64,000 nt of DNA from positions 220,563 through 284,562 of the forward strand of contig CALXYB010000001.1 of the NCBI GenBank assembly GCA_944392835.1. Direction: 5' to 3'. The stretch comes from an uncultured Alphaproteobacteria bacterium. Its GTDB lineage: Bacteria > Pseudomonadota > Alphaproteobacteria > RF32 > CAG-239. The notes under the pieces are model-generated. The model was not told the origin of the DNA, did no database searches, and saw only the letters and a program-made list of their open reading frames with translations. The position numbers and the translations under genes were made by a program. Of the stretch, positions 1-8,299 are shown piece after piece. Numbering within the stretch: position 1 is the first letter of the stretch; each line of letters begins with the position of its first letter.

Positions 1-932
1 TTGATTAACTGACATCAATGTCACTTAACTGATGGTAACGAAATCAAATGTATATATTTGTAAAAAATAATCAATTTAAACACAAATAAACTATATGAGG
101 GAAATAGTTTATGAAATTCTTTCTATCTATCAATGATTCTATACTTCTTTCAAAACACTGACATAAACAAGCTTAAAACAACTCCTGATTCACCAATTAT
201 ATTCAAGTAATAAAAGTTATATTGAAAGAAAATACCGATTCCTATGGTCAAAAAATGATATTTAATTTGTATCTTGTTAATTTATATGAATGTCAATTAA
301 TGAAAAAGTGACATCAACGACATGTAATCCATTTAACTTTTAACATCCGAGTGTAAGAAGTTGATTTTAAAGTTTGTGTCATCAACGACAATAACTTTTA
401 CAACAAAGACTAAAATTAGGTTTTTATTGTTTTTTTACTATTTTTCTATGAATTTAAGCTTGAAAACCTAGAATAAAAAACGCATTAAATCCTTGTTTTA
501 TAAGTATATGCCTTGTTTTTTTATTTTATAGTTTTCATACAATTACATAAAATTAAAGAATAATATCAAAGAAAAAAGTAACTTCTTGTTATGCATAGCA
601 GGAAGTTAAATTATAAAAAAACATCATAATGGAAATTTAACCGTTTACAAATCCCAAAATACACGACAATACACTTATATCAGATTCTTTTGAATAGTTA
701 TAACACATTGTAAATAGGTATTATTATGTTTGACTTATGCTAAATTTTACAAAAGTTGTAAAAACAACCTCATTCCAATTGAGAATTAGGTTAATTATTT
801 GAAATTTCATAAACATCTTGTTTAGACATATACCATTACTCCATAAACAACCCGTGGATAACCGAATTTAGTAAAAGTAACAAAACCTATACCAAATAAA
901 ACGCTTGTATCCATGGGTTAAAAAATGAGGCA
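1..932. other. AT-rich intergenic stretch with no supported gene
   Basis: No ORF with a credible ribosome site or protein-like composition was found in this stretch downstream of the autotransporter. It is very A+T rich. Visible structure is limited to a TGACAT/ATGTCA palindrome at 10-23 and two near-identical 15-mers at 308-322 and 376-390. It may be the non-coding flank of a mobile element or hold an untranslated RNA; neither can be shown. Confidence 0.6.
308..390. repeat. Repeated GTGACATCAACGACA-type motif
   Basis: GTGACATCAACGACA at 308-322 recurs with one difference as GTGTCATCAACGACA at 376-390. Related forms are the palindrome TGACATCAATGTCA at 10-23 and GTGACATTAACATCAC at 7650-7665, upstream of the methyltransferase gene. 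Recurrence only in the accessory block suggests a shared protein-binding site (regulator or recombinase); this is inference. Confidence 0.35.
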
Positions 933-969
933 TAAAAAAATACCCTGCAACTTTCTTGTTACAGGGTAT
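933..969 (-). terminator. Rho-independent terminator of the autotransporter gene
   Basis: An inverted repeat (ATACCCTGCAAC at 940-951, GTTACAGGGTAT at 958-969) with a short loop lies 20 bases past the stop codon. On the minus strand it is followed by a run of seven T. Confidence 0.85.
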
Positions 970-990
970 CTTCGTACTAGTTGTTAAGCA

Positions 991-3318
991 TTAAAATTTA
1001 TATTTAGCGTTTAACAAACCGGTGTGGTCTTGGTAATCCTCACGGAATTTACCTTCATAACCTAGAGAGAGTTCAACATTATCATTGATTTCTGCGGTTA
1101 ATCCGGCACCAAATTCCATACCGAAGCGGTCTAATGCTTCACCTTCAACACTATAAGCCGAACCATTGGCCAAAGTTACGACAGAGTTTGTGTCATCGTT
1201 CATCAGGTCATAAGTTGCGGCAATGCGTGCTTCCGGTTTAATGTTCATACCGTTTTCAAGCGTCCAAGTTTTGCTGACTTTAGCGCCGATAACACCGGTT
1301 AAGATATCGCTATCATTTGCAGATACTCTTTGGTCGGCAGAATCTTTATAGCTGTCTTGGCTAATGTGAACATAGCGCAAACCAACTTCAGGAGTTAAAC
1401 CGAAGTGTTTCATTTGCATGTCATAACCGGTCATAGCTTGCAAACCAAAGGTTTCGGCATCATAGTCAGACTTAACATTAATTCCGGCAACATTCTTGCT
1501 TTCGTCATAATCTGACCAGCCGTATGAGGCGATACCGTTAACATACCAATTACTCGGCTTATATTCTCCATAAACAAAGGCAGTATGTGTATCAACATCG
1601 GTATCTCTTTTGAAGCCGTCAATATCGGTGTTGGTATAAGCATAACCTAAACCGACTTTGGTGTCTTCCGTTACATATTTTTCAGCACCCATGGCGATAC
1701 CGTTTGAATCTGCATCAAAGCCATAAGATTTTGAAGTGTCATCAAGTTTAGATTTATTAAACAAGCCTTGAACCCACATTGCGGCACGTTCAAAGATATT
1801 ATCGCCGGAAGACATACCTTCACCACCGGTTGAAACAGAACCACCGGTTAAACGAGTACCGACAGCGCCAAAGACTTGGTTTGCAGTTTCGGTTTGTGTA
1901 TGTTGAACCATTGGCGCAACCTCAGGAGCAACAGCAGTCAAAGCATCCGTGTAGGCTTTTTTTCCAGCGGCTGATGTATCTTGAGATAAAGCATACAAAA
2001 CATTTGAAACCTTTTTAGCTTGTGCGCTAACGTTAGACGAATTATTAATACTTTCCCAGGCTTCGGCGGTAGAAGCATTAGATATTGAGCCTCCAGCATC
2101 TGCAACAATATCTGATGATGTTACATCCTTACCGGAGACTTTTAATGAGCCATCTTCATTCCATTCAATATTATAACGGCTATTTTCAGCAATTTTATTG
2201 GTAAAACTTCCTTCAATATTTTCGCTGTTTAAAAATTTGAAGGTTTCACTTCCGGTACTATCAACAACACCATTGTCTAAAGTAACTTTCATTGTGGTAT
2301 CTTTACCAATTTTGATACTATCAGCCATGATGTTACCAAAACTACTAGTTGACTCTACACGCAAAGATAGATTTGAATTTTCGGCAAAGTTAGCAGTTGT
2401 TGCATTTACTGTATTAGTACCAATATCCAAACCAGCTCCATTTGCAACATTTAGGTTACCAATTTTACCTGTTTGCTTATCATAAGCTAATGTACCGTTA
2501 TTAACATTCAAAGAAGCTAAATTACCAATTGTACCTGAAATGGCATTACTTAAAGAATGATTTTCTTCAAAAGTTAAGTTGGTGCCCGAAATATCACCAT
2601 CTATTAAAGCATTAGAAGAAGCAATGTTTAAATTACCATTTCCAGATAGACTAGCAGCTAAAGTACCAGCAACATTAATAATACCATTATCGGTTAATAA
2701 AATTCCGGTTTTATCTGTAGTAGCAATAACTTCCGGTAAATTAGTCTTATCTGTACCATCAGGAATTTCCTTAACAGCAAAAAGTGTTGCACCTTCCTCA
2801 ACATTAATAACACCTTGTTCTTTTACATTTATCTCACCTTCTGTTACAAAAATAGCTTGATCTTTAATATTTACAGTTCCTCCTGTAATACTAATGTCTC
2901 CAGCTGAAGCCGGTTTAGATTGCTCACCAAAAACACGATCCATATCTTTATAGGCGGTTGTAATCATAGCAAAATTACTCATATTTACTGTTCCACCACT
3001 AAGATTAACATCACCTAAAGACCAAATCTGACCTACATCTTTAATACTTACATTTCCTCCACTAATGTTAACGCTTCCTAAGGCGGAAATATCTGCTTCA
3101 TTACTAAAATTCAACGTACCATCGCTAATATTGACATTTTTGAAACTTTCAATATCTGCATTATTAAAGTTGAGAGTTCCTGCAGTAACATTAATATCAT
3201 CTTGTTCTGTTATACTACTATCATTACGATTTGTATCTTCTGATATATCCAAAGCATAAGCATTTGAAACGCCTATTAAAGCCACTAAAGCCGTTGTAAT
3301 TAAAAGTTTTTTTCTCAT
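991..3318 (-). CDS. Autotransporter outer-membrane protein (type Va)
   Basis: This 775-aa protein should cross the inner membrane by Sec and insert a C-terminal beta-barrel in the outer membrane, exposing its passenger at the surface. Residues 1-22 are a clear Sec signal peptide ending in NAYA. Residues about 40-420 are a repetitive passenger with units such as VNISGGNVSIKD, typical of a right-handed beta-helix. From about residue 500 (IFERAAMWVQG) to the end is an autotransporter beta-domain finishing in the expected aromatic KYKF. The start has an AAGGAAA ribosome site. No protease triad or known adhesin motif was recognised. It diverges from the neighbouring recombinase gene and lies in an AT-rich accessory block. 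The function of the passenger is unknown; adhesion or aggregation is only a guess from the class. Confidence 0.9.
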   Translation of the reverse strand: MRKKLLITTALVALIGVSNAYALDISEDTNRNDSSITEQDDINVTAGTLNFNNADIESFKNVNISDGTLNFSNEADISALGSVNISGGNVSIKDVGQIWSLGDVNLSGGTVNMSNFAMITTAYKDMDRVFGEQSKPASAGDISITGGTVNIKDQAIFVTEGEINVKEQGVINVEEGATLFAVKEIPDGTDKTNLPEVIATTDKTGILLTDNGIINVAGTLAASLSGNGNLNIASSNALIDGDISGTNLTFEENHSLSNAISGTIGNLASLNVNNGTLAYDKQTGKIGNLNVANGAGLDIGTNTVNATTANFAENSNLSLRVESTSSFGNIMADSIKIGKDTTMKVTLDNGVVDSTGSETFKFLNSENIEGSFTNKIAENSRYNIEWNEDGSLKVSGKDVTSSDIVADAGGSISNASTAEAWESINNSSNVSAQAKKVSNVLYALSQDTSAAGKKAYTDALTAVAPEVAPMVQHTQTETANQVFGAVGTRLTGGSVSTGGEGMSSGDNIFERAAMWVQGLFNKSKLDDTSKSYGFDADSNGIAMGAEKYVTEDTKVGLGYAYTNTDIDGFKRDTDVDTHTAFVYGEYKPSNWYVNGIASYGWSDYDESKNVAGINVKSDYDAETFGLQAMTGYDMQMKHFGLTPEVGLRYVHISQDSYKDSADQRVSANDSDILTGVIGAKVSKTWTLENGMNIKPEARIAATYDLMNDDTNSVVTLANGSAYSVEGEALDRFGMEFGAGLTAEINDNVELSLGYEGKFREDYQDHTGLLNAKYKF

Positions 3319-3359
3319 AAGTTCAATTTCCTTATCTTTAATTGCAATTAAAGTTTGTC

Positions 3360-3428
3360 ATCTGTTTAAAACAGATAGCTTTACTATACTAAAACCAACG
3401 ATTGTGGCCGATTGACTACAAAACAGAT
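3360..3428. promoter_or_regulatory. Palindrome plus third half-site between autotransporter and recombinase
   Basis: A perfect 8+1+8 palindrome, ATCTGTTT-A-AAACAGAT, lies at 3360-3376, and a third half-site AAACAGAT is at 3421-3428. The spacing places them in the promoter region of the minus-strand autotransporter gene. It could be a regulator operator or part of a recombination site for the adjacent serine recombinase. No canonical -35/-10 pair was identified. Confidence 0.4.
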
Positions 3429-3571
3429 GTATACGGGCAGAATGGAAAACAAGTCATTATTTTTACTTTATTTTTTTATAAGAAGAAAAAGTGCGAAACT
3501 TAAAAATTTTGGTTGAATTTATCGTTCTAATAAAATGACCGGTATTTGTAATAAATTTGAAGGAGAACACT

Positions 3572-4171
3572 ATGTCTGTAATTGGTTATATTCGGGTTAG
3601 TTCCAATAAACAAACCTATGCACACCAACACTTTGAGATTGAACAATTTGCTAAAAGTCAAGGATTAAAAATAGATAACTGGATGGAGGAAACAATATCC
3701 TCAAGAAAGGCTTTAAAAAATAGAAAACTTGGAGCTTTATTAGAAACTTTGCAAGAAAATGATATTTTGATTACTTGTGAAATATCCCGTTTAGGTCGCT
3801 CTTTGCTTGAGGTTATGCGGATTTTAGAAACTTGCTTGAATAAAAATTGTCAGGTTTGGACATTAAAAGAAAATTATCGCTTAGGCAATGATATCCAATC
3901 TAAAGTTCTGGCATTTGCTTTTAGTCTGGCTGCAGAGATAGAAAGAAATTTAATCTCTCAACGAACAAAATCATCGCTAGCCAATCTTAAAGCCTCGGGG
4001 AAAAAGCTTGGTCGTCCATTTTCGGCAGAATCTAAAAAACTAAAACTTTCAAAAAATGCTAAAAAAGTACGAAATTTATTAGAAAAAGGCATTTCTAAAT
4101 CTCAAATTGCTCGAATTCTTGGTGTACAAAGAAGCACTTTAAGACATTTTATTTATCGTATGCAATGGTAG
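3572..4171 (+). CDS. Serine recombinase (resolvase/DNA invertase family)
   Basis: A site-specific recombinase of about 199 aa that would cut and rejoin DNA through a phosphoserine link. The N-terminus GYIRVSS carries the catalytic serine (Ser10). It is followed by the conserved ITCEISRLGRSLLE segment, the long helix with EIERNLISQRT, and a C-terminal helix-turn-helix (KGISKSQIARILGVQRSTLRHF). An in-frame TTG lies 15 bases upstream, but the ATG at 3572 is preceded by AAGGAG six bases away and is the better start. Length and layout fit small invertases or resolvases (Pin/Hin/Tn3 resolvase). It diverges from the autotransporter gene, so control of that gene by inversion is possible. Alternatively it is the resolution function of a plasmid or integrated element. 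Confidence 0.88.
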   Translation: MSVIGYIRVSSNKQTYAHQHFEIEQFAKSQGLKIDNWMEETISSRKALKNRKLGALLETLQENDILITCEISRLGRSLLEVMRILETCLNKNCQVWTLKENYRLGNDIQSKVLAFAFSLAAEIERNLISQRTKSSLANLKASGKKLGRPFSAESKKLKLSKNAKKVRNLLEKGISKSQIARILGVQRSTLRHFIYRMQW

Positions 4172-4194
4172 ACTTAATGTCTTTAAGGAAAGTA

Positions 4195-4234
4195 ATAAAA
4201 AAAAAGCCCGATTTGATTAAACTCTCTTCGGGCT
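4195..4234 (-). terminator. Terminator of the DUF3768 operon
   Basis: AGCCCGA (4205-4211) pairs with TCGGGCT (4228-4234). On the minus strand the hairpin is followed by about ten T, directly after the DUF3768 stop. The same stem may also slow plus-strand transcription from the recombinase gene, but has no T-run on that side. Confidence 0.75.
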
Positions 4235-4240
4235 TCGCTT

Positions 4241-4558
4241 TTAGTATTCTTCTGCTAACATTATAGTCATAACACGGTTTGTTAGGCTTGGATTGCTTGG
4301 ATCTTCTGAATAAAATCGATAATTTTTATCATAATAATCAATTTTCCAATAAATTTGTTCTCCTTTATAGTAAAAATTACCAAAATCATGTTCATTATAC
4401 GGGTCGTTGGCAGTGGTGAAATTATTAAAACATCTAACTTGATTAAGAATTTCCGCCAATTCACTTTGACTCTTTGCTCTAATTCCACAAGTTAACATAA
4501 CTCTTCCACCGTTAAAGGTTTTTCTAAAGTTATCATTTAATGTTTTGATATCAGTCAT
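4241..4558 (-). CDS. DUF3768 family protein
   Basis: A 105-aa soluble protein that fits my knowledge of the DUF3768 family over its whole length. Hallmarks are LNDNFRKTF.GGRVMLT near the start, NDPYNEHDFG in the middle, IYWKIDYYD, and the C-terminal VMTIMLAEEY. The family is common on alphaproteobacterial plasmids and integrative elements and has no established function. Its start codon overlaps the stop of the upstream gene by one base (TAATG), so the two are probably translationally coupled in one operon with the 43-aa gene. It supports the view that this block is accessory DNA. Confidence 0.85.
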   Translation of the reverse strand: MTDIKTLNDNFRKTFNGGRVMLTCGIRAKSQSELAEILNQVRCFNNFTTANDPYNEHDFGNFYYKGEQIYWKIDYYDKNYRFYSEDPSNPSLTNRVMTIMLAEEY

Positions 4559-4827
4559 TAGTTAGCTCCGTCAATGAGTTTATTAGACACCAAAAACATC
4601 TTAAAACGTCTCAAAGCTTGTCTAACTGAGGTGTGAGAGCGTTTACCATAAGCACTTTGTTTACCGTTAATCTCATATTCAGGCAAAATAGCTGCAATAT
4701 TTTCAACCAAATGAGACAGAGTGTAGCCTTCTTTGCGGCAAAGTCTTTCAATTCTTCCTTGATAATCAAAAGCAGTGGTAGGTCTGTAATTATTATTTAA
4801 TAACCAGTTTTCAAATTCCTTTAACAT
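4558..4827 (-). CDS. Small protein resembling a phage-integrase core-binding (SAM-like) domain
   Basis: An 89-aa protein with no enzyme domain. It begins with FENWLLNNNYRPTTAFDYQGRI and contains CRKEGYTLSHLVENI and RQALRRFKMFL, the helical pattern of the N-terminal core-binding domain of tyrosine recombinases. The catalytic half (R, H-x-x-R, Y) is absent. The same pattern opens the protein at 7751-8299 (WLIKQGLS..TVYDYLTTINHICKKEGYSWERL), so the two are probably paralogous. It has a good GGAG ribosome site that overlaps the end of the 43-aa ORF upstream, and its stop overlaps the DUF3768 start. A DNA-binding accessory role is an inference. Confidence 0.7.
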   Translation of the reverse strand: MLKEFENWLLNNNYRPTTAFDYQGRIERLCRKEGYTLSHLVENIAAILPEYEINGKQSAYGKRSHTSVRQALRRFKMFLVSNKLIDGAN

Positions 4828-4838
4828 AGCAAATCTCC

Positions 4839-4970
4839 TTATAAACGAACAATTTCAGTCATAATGGCACCACGGCATCTTGCTTTTTCAGCCGCACAGG
4901 CATCCATTGCTTCTCTTAAGGTGTAATAGATTGTCGGCATTAACACACCATTGACTTTGATTTGATACAT
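4839..4970 (-). CDS. 43-aa small protein leading the DUF3768 operon
   Basis: The ORF begins MYQIKVNGVLMPTIYYTLRE and ends in EIVRL. It has an AAAGGAG ribosome site seven bases before the ATG. Its stop codon sits next to the ribosome site of the next gene, the same compact style as the rest of the operon. Composition is protein-like, with two Cys (CAAEKARC) and no membrane segment. I do not recognise a family. It follows an operator-like inverted repeat, so it is the first gene of the unit. Confidence 0.65.
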   Translation of the reverse strand: MYQIKVNGVLMPTIYYTLREAMDACAAEKARCRGAIMTEIVRL

Positions 4971-4983
4971 AGCATTTCTCCTT

Positions 4984-5017
4984 TATAAATAGTTATTTTA
5001 CTCATTAACTATTTATA
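4984..5017 (-). promoter_or_regulatory. 12-bp perfect inverted repeat upstream of the DUF3768 operon
   Basis: TATAAATAGTTA (4984-4995) and TAACTATTTATA (5006-5017) are perfect inverted copies separated by 10 bases. They lie immediately upstream of the ribosome site of the 43-aa gene. They could be an operator covering an A+T-rich promoter, or form a 5'-leader hairpin that controls translation. No clear -35 box was recognised. Confidence 0.5.
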
Positions 5018-5147
5018 TCATGCCGTGTATTTTCCCGTTCGCGAGCCACTAAAACACACAAACTTGATGACATTTTGCTACGATTTGGACGGGATTACTA
5101 ATTTACAGACGGAATTTAACTTGCTTGCCTTAAGAAGATGAAGTTAC
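5018..5147. other. Intergenic DNA upstream of a plus-strand terminator; possible untranslated RNA
   Basis: No ORF was supported on either strand. This stretch is less A+T rich at 5030-5110 than its surroundings and ends in a plus-strand terminator that no annotated gene explains. A small plus-strand RNA is possible, but I could not identify a convincing promoter. Confidence 0.3.
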
Positions 5148-5178
5148 AAAGAGAGAGATATAAAAGTCTCTCTTTTTT
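5148..5178 (+). terminator. Plus-strand Rho-independent terminator with no upstream gene
   Basis: AAAGAGAGA (5148-5156) pairs with TCTCTCTTT (5167-5175) across a 10-base loop, and the T-run continues to 5178. The orientation is plus, while all neighbouring genes are on the minus strand. Confidence 0.6.
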
Positions 5179-5290
5179 CGCATAAATAATACCTTTCTTT
5201 TTGATTACTAAAATTGTTTGTTTAGATTTGATGAAAATTTTTTATTATGTGAGGCTTTGTGTGCACTAAAGATTTTGGGCATACATATAA

Positions 5291-5328
5291 AAGCCAACCT
5301 TTAAAACTCAGATATTAAAGGTTGGCTT
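5291..5328. terminator. Bidirectional terminator after the DNA methyltransferase gene
   Basis: A perfect 14-bp inverted repeat (AAGCCAACCTTTAA at 5291-5304, TTAAAGGTTGGCTT at 5315-5328) with a 10-base loop begins 18 bases past the methyltransferase stop. T-rich sequence follows on both strands. Confidence 0.8.
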
Positions 5329-5345
5329 TTGTTGTTTTTTATCAA

Positions 5346-7496
5346 TTATTCAGAAGCGTTGTCCGTTTCTTCCCACTCCTCATCGCCGACAGGAATTTCT
5401 AGACTGATACGTTCACATAATTTTGGAAGAAAAATTTCCCCCATTAATTTTCGAACAAATCTCTCATTGTTTTTGAACTTATCAGGGACTTCATAATTTT
5501 CAAGTCCATTTACCAAAAACACTTCAAGCAATGTTAGAGGACGAGCATCGGAATAGGTACCATCTTTACGAAGTCTACCAGGATGAATAGTCCGAAGACC
5601 AACAACACTACCATTTCCAGTATCAATAGTATTGGACGGTTTATCCCAAAATTTGCGAGCACCTTTAGCACCATAAAAGCCAAAGCCGGGAAGTTGATAT
5701 TTGGGGGCATTATCTATGGGACATCTACCTGTTGAGGTGTGTGCAAGAGCTTCAATGATTTGTTCATTAATAGCCTTGTCGTTATGTAAAGGGCTGGCCT
5801 TATGATAAGGTATTCCGCTATCCTCTCCAGCTTCAAGTGAAGGAAGATGACCAATAGTTTCCCATAGAGATTTTGCAAATTTTTCAGCACAAGGCCACTC
5901 CCAAACACCTTCTGTTGATGCAAGCATGATACTACGCACTCTTGATTGGCTCGAACCATAAAAACAAGCATCTTCAATAGCAAAATTTAAGTGATACCCC
6001 AAATCTCCTGCTGTCAATTCATCTTGCAGGTAATCACCAATTGTACGCCCATTCAAAATTTTCTGCAATTCTTCGGCAATAGGGTGTGTTGTCAGATTCT
6101 CAACCAATGGCAAAGAAAAGGAAAAAAAATCTCGCGCGTTTTCTAAAATAATATGTTTAGGTCTGGTTTCTTTAATAAAACGGATAATATCAATAACCAA
6201 TGTCAGACGGTCATCATCTCTCCACCCCTTTGGCTTCTGAGGACAAAATGTTTGGCAAGGCGGTGTGATAACTAAAAGTTGGCATTGCTTTTTCTTAAAT
6301 TTCTCAGCCAACTCGTCATATCGTACTCTGAAATCCTTATCCAAAACTTCGGCTTTGGGATACATCAATGCACAATACTCTGCGATATTAGGATCTCTTT
6401 CATTTGCCAAAACACATTCAAATCCATGTTGTTCAAGGTAGTATCCATCTGACATGGCACAAGCAAACAAGTGACAATATGGCATTTTGTGTTTTAATTT
6501 GCGTTTCTTACGTTGTTCAAAAGGAATTGTAGAGCGAATTGTTTCAAACTTAAATTTAGGTTTTTTGACCTTTACTCCTGTTTCTGTAATTGTTTCTGTT
6601 TCCATTCCCGTACCTGTTGTGTCCATTTCCGCTTTTTCTTCATCGGTCAAATCAGGTGGTTGATTCAAGAAAGATAAAGCATGCTTACGGCTTAAGGTTT
6701 CATTATGTTTTTTAGCATAATCAAGCTCTTTTTCTACTAATTCATCTGTTAGACGGGCTAATTGGCTCGCTTGAGTATAACCAATACCATAATCTTGAGC
6801 TAATACTTCTTTTTTGGTGCGTAATTCCCTCAACACATCATCCATCCTAGCGGTTTTCCTTTTGGTCTTTTTATTATCATTAGCCGCTTTTAAGTCGCTT
6901 CTTTTGCCCTGACGCTTCACAATTTGCCTAATTTCTTCACTAAGTTGAACTTCTCCTTTCAACCAAAGATAAGCATATTCTTGAGCTCTTTTTAAAAAAT
7001 AAGCTCTTGTTTCTGGAGGTAAAATTTTTCTTTTGGATAATTTTTTGGCTATATTTGCAGTGCCTTGACTAACCGTAATAAATTTATTTAAATCGGTCAA
7101 ATCAGAGGGAATAGAAACAGAGGTACTTGTGCCAGAACATAACTCAATCAACTCATTTTTGCTGATGTGGGTACGCTTTGACACTTCATCGACATCAATA
7201 AAAACCTGATAAGAATTGCCGTTACTGTCCTCAATAGAATCTTCAATAACAATACTAGTAGGTGATGGAGATGGCGTATCGTCGCCACCTCCGTTGTCAT
7301 CACCATTATAGGCGTTATCATTTTGAGCTTGTCTATCCTTAAATTTTTTTGCGTTATTTAAGGCTGCGCAAATAGCACTACTTGAAATATTAGAGAAGTC
7401 AATATCATCAATTATAGATAACATAGTGTCACCTACAATCTTTTGAGCAACAAAACCATTTTGGTTTGCAGCTTCTAATATACTTTTTTCTGCCAT
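5346..7496 (-). CDS. DNA (cytosine-5)-methyltransferase with a long extra N-terminal region
   Basis: A 716-aa protein whose residues about 338-710 form a C5 cytosine DNA methyltransferase. Motif I is YCHLFACAMSDGYYLEQHGF, divergent from FAGxGG. Motif IV is ITPPCQTFCPQ with catalytic Cys414, motif VI is ILENARDFF (ENA instead of ENV), motif VIII is QSRVRSI, and the C-terminal motif IX/X region is PGRLRKDGTYSDARPLTLLEVF. The first 330 residues are not a standard part of this family: a Gly/Asp/Ser/Pro-rich linker at 60-80, a possible DNA-binding segment with ISKNELIEL, and a basic region around 205-220. The start has an AAAGGAA site. No restriction endonuclease gene is adjacent, so it may be an orphan or mobile-element methyltransferase, either anti-restriction or regulatory. 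Target sequence is unknown. Confidence 0.88.
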   Translation of the reverse strand: MAEKSILEAANQNGFVAQKIVGDTMLSIIDDIDFSNISSSAICAALNNAKKFKDRQAQNDNAYNGDDNGGGDDTPSPSPTSIVIEDSIEDSNGNSYQVFIDVDEVSKRTHISKNELIELCSGTSTSVSIPSDLTDLNKFITVSQGTANIAKKLSKRKILPPETRAYFLKRAQEYAYLWLKGEVQLSEEIRQIVKRQGKRSDLKAANDNKKTKRKTARMDDVLRELRTKKEVLAQDYGIGYTQASQLARLTDELVEKELDYAKKHNETLSRKHALSFLNQPPDLTDEEKAEMDTTGTGMETETITETGVKVKKPKFKFETIRSTIPFEQRKKRKLKHKMPYCHLFACAMSDGYYLEQHGFECVLANERDPNIAEYCALMYPKAEVLDKDFRVRYDELAEKFKKKQCQLLVITPPCQTFCPQKPKGWRDDDRLTLVIDIIRFIKETRPKHIILENARDFFSFSLPLVENLTTHPIAEELQKILNGRTIGDYLQDELTAGDLGYHLNFAIEDACFYGSSQSRVRSIMLASTEGVWEWPCAEKFAKSLWETIGHLPSLEAGEDSGIPYHKASPLHNDKAINEQIIEALAHTSTGRCPIDNAPKYQLPGFGFYGAKGARKFWDKPSNTIDTGNGSVVGLRTIHPGRLRKDGTYSDARPLTLLEVFLVNGLENYEVPDKFKNNERFVRKLMGEIFLPKLCERISLEIPVGDEEWEETDNASE

Positions 7497-7640
7497 GTGA
7501 AATTCCTTTCTTTATTTGGCATTATGTCTTCCCGGTAATTTACCATCGCTTGACATATCAGCTCGTTTGCTGACAAAGAAACGATAACATACTGAAAAAT
7601 AAAGAAAAGATTGCAAAAAATGGTATTAAAGGACGTTTAG

Positions 7641-7665
7641 TGACAATTAGTGACATTAACATCAC
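7641..7665. promoter_or_regulatory. Imperfect palindrome upstream of the methyltransferase gene
   Basis: GTGACATTAACATCAC (7650-7665) is preceded by another TGACAATTAG at 7641-7650. It matches the GTGACAT-type motifs in 1-390 and may be a shared operator. Its position, about 150 bases upstream of the methyltransferase start, fits a regulatory site. Confidence 0.35.
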
Positions 7666-7750
7666 AAACTTTGTTTCTAAAAAAAGAAAATTTTAAATAC
7701 TTGAAAAAAAACAATGGAAAAAATCATCATTTTTATGAGACTAAAGGACA

Positions 7751-8299
7751 CTACGAATCGATTCTGAGATATTTTTCTAAGTCCTTTTTGCGATATACAT
7801 AATCACTACCAAGTTGAGTGAATTTCGGACCAATAGGATCTTCACCGTTAGTATTTTCGTATTCCTGATCCAACTTATTTTGTTTGATACGATTTTTTCG
7901 CCATCTTTTTATAGTGCGAACATCTTTACGTAAAATATCTGCAATATCTTGCGTCACAAAATATTCGTCAAGACCAAATTCTTCTTGTAAAGCTTTTATT
8001 TTATCATTCAATAAACATATAATTTTTTCGTTTCGTAGTTGTCTGATATCACATGGAATATCTGCTACATATAAGAATTCGTTATATTTATTTAATGCTG
8101 TCTTATGTTTCCTTTGGTAATTATCAATGATATCAAAAATATGGAATGCTAATCTTTCCCAAGAGTAACCTTCTTTTTTACATATGTGGTTTATTGTAGT
8201 TAAGTAGTCATAAACAGTACTTGGTTTGCCAGATTTTGTTTTTTCTGATAAGCCTTGTTTTATTAGCCAATTTCTAAAATTTGTTTCCAAGTCAATCAT
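7751..8299 (-). CDS. Core-binding-like domain fused to an excisionase-type HTH
   Basis: A 182-aa probable DNA-binding protein in two parts. Residues 1-80 resemble the core-binding domain of tyrosine recombinases (FRNWLIKQGLS, VYDYLTTINHICKKEGYSWERL), like the protein at 4558-4827. Residues about 115-180 resemble a MerR/excisionase winged helix (FVTQDIADILRKDVRTIKRWRKNRI, then YVYRKKDLEKYL). No recombinase catalytic residues are present. The start is supported by AGGAG seven bases upstream. It stands alone, transcribed toward the methyltransferase. A role in excision or in regulating the element is plausible but unproven. Confidence 0.65.
   Translation of the reverse strand: MIDLETNFRNWLIKQGLSEKTKSGKPSTVYDYLTTINHICKKEGYSWERLAFHIFDIIDNYQRKHKTALNKYNEFLYVADIPCDIRQLRNEKIICLLNDKIKALQEEFGLDEYFVTQDIADILRKDVRTIKRWRKNRIKQNKLDQEYENTNGEDPIGPKFTQLGSDYVYRKKDLEKYLRIDS

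Noticed and set aside
4984..5017. Inverted repeat as a CRISPR-like or IS end
   Set aside because: Only one pair of arms and no spacer array or transposase; better explained as an operator or leader hairpin.
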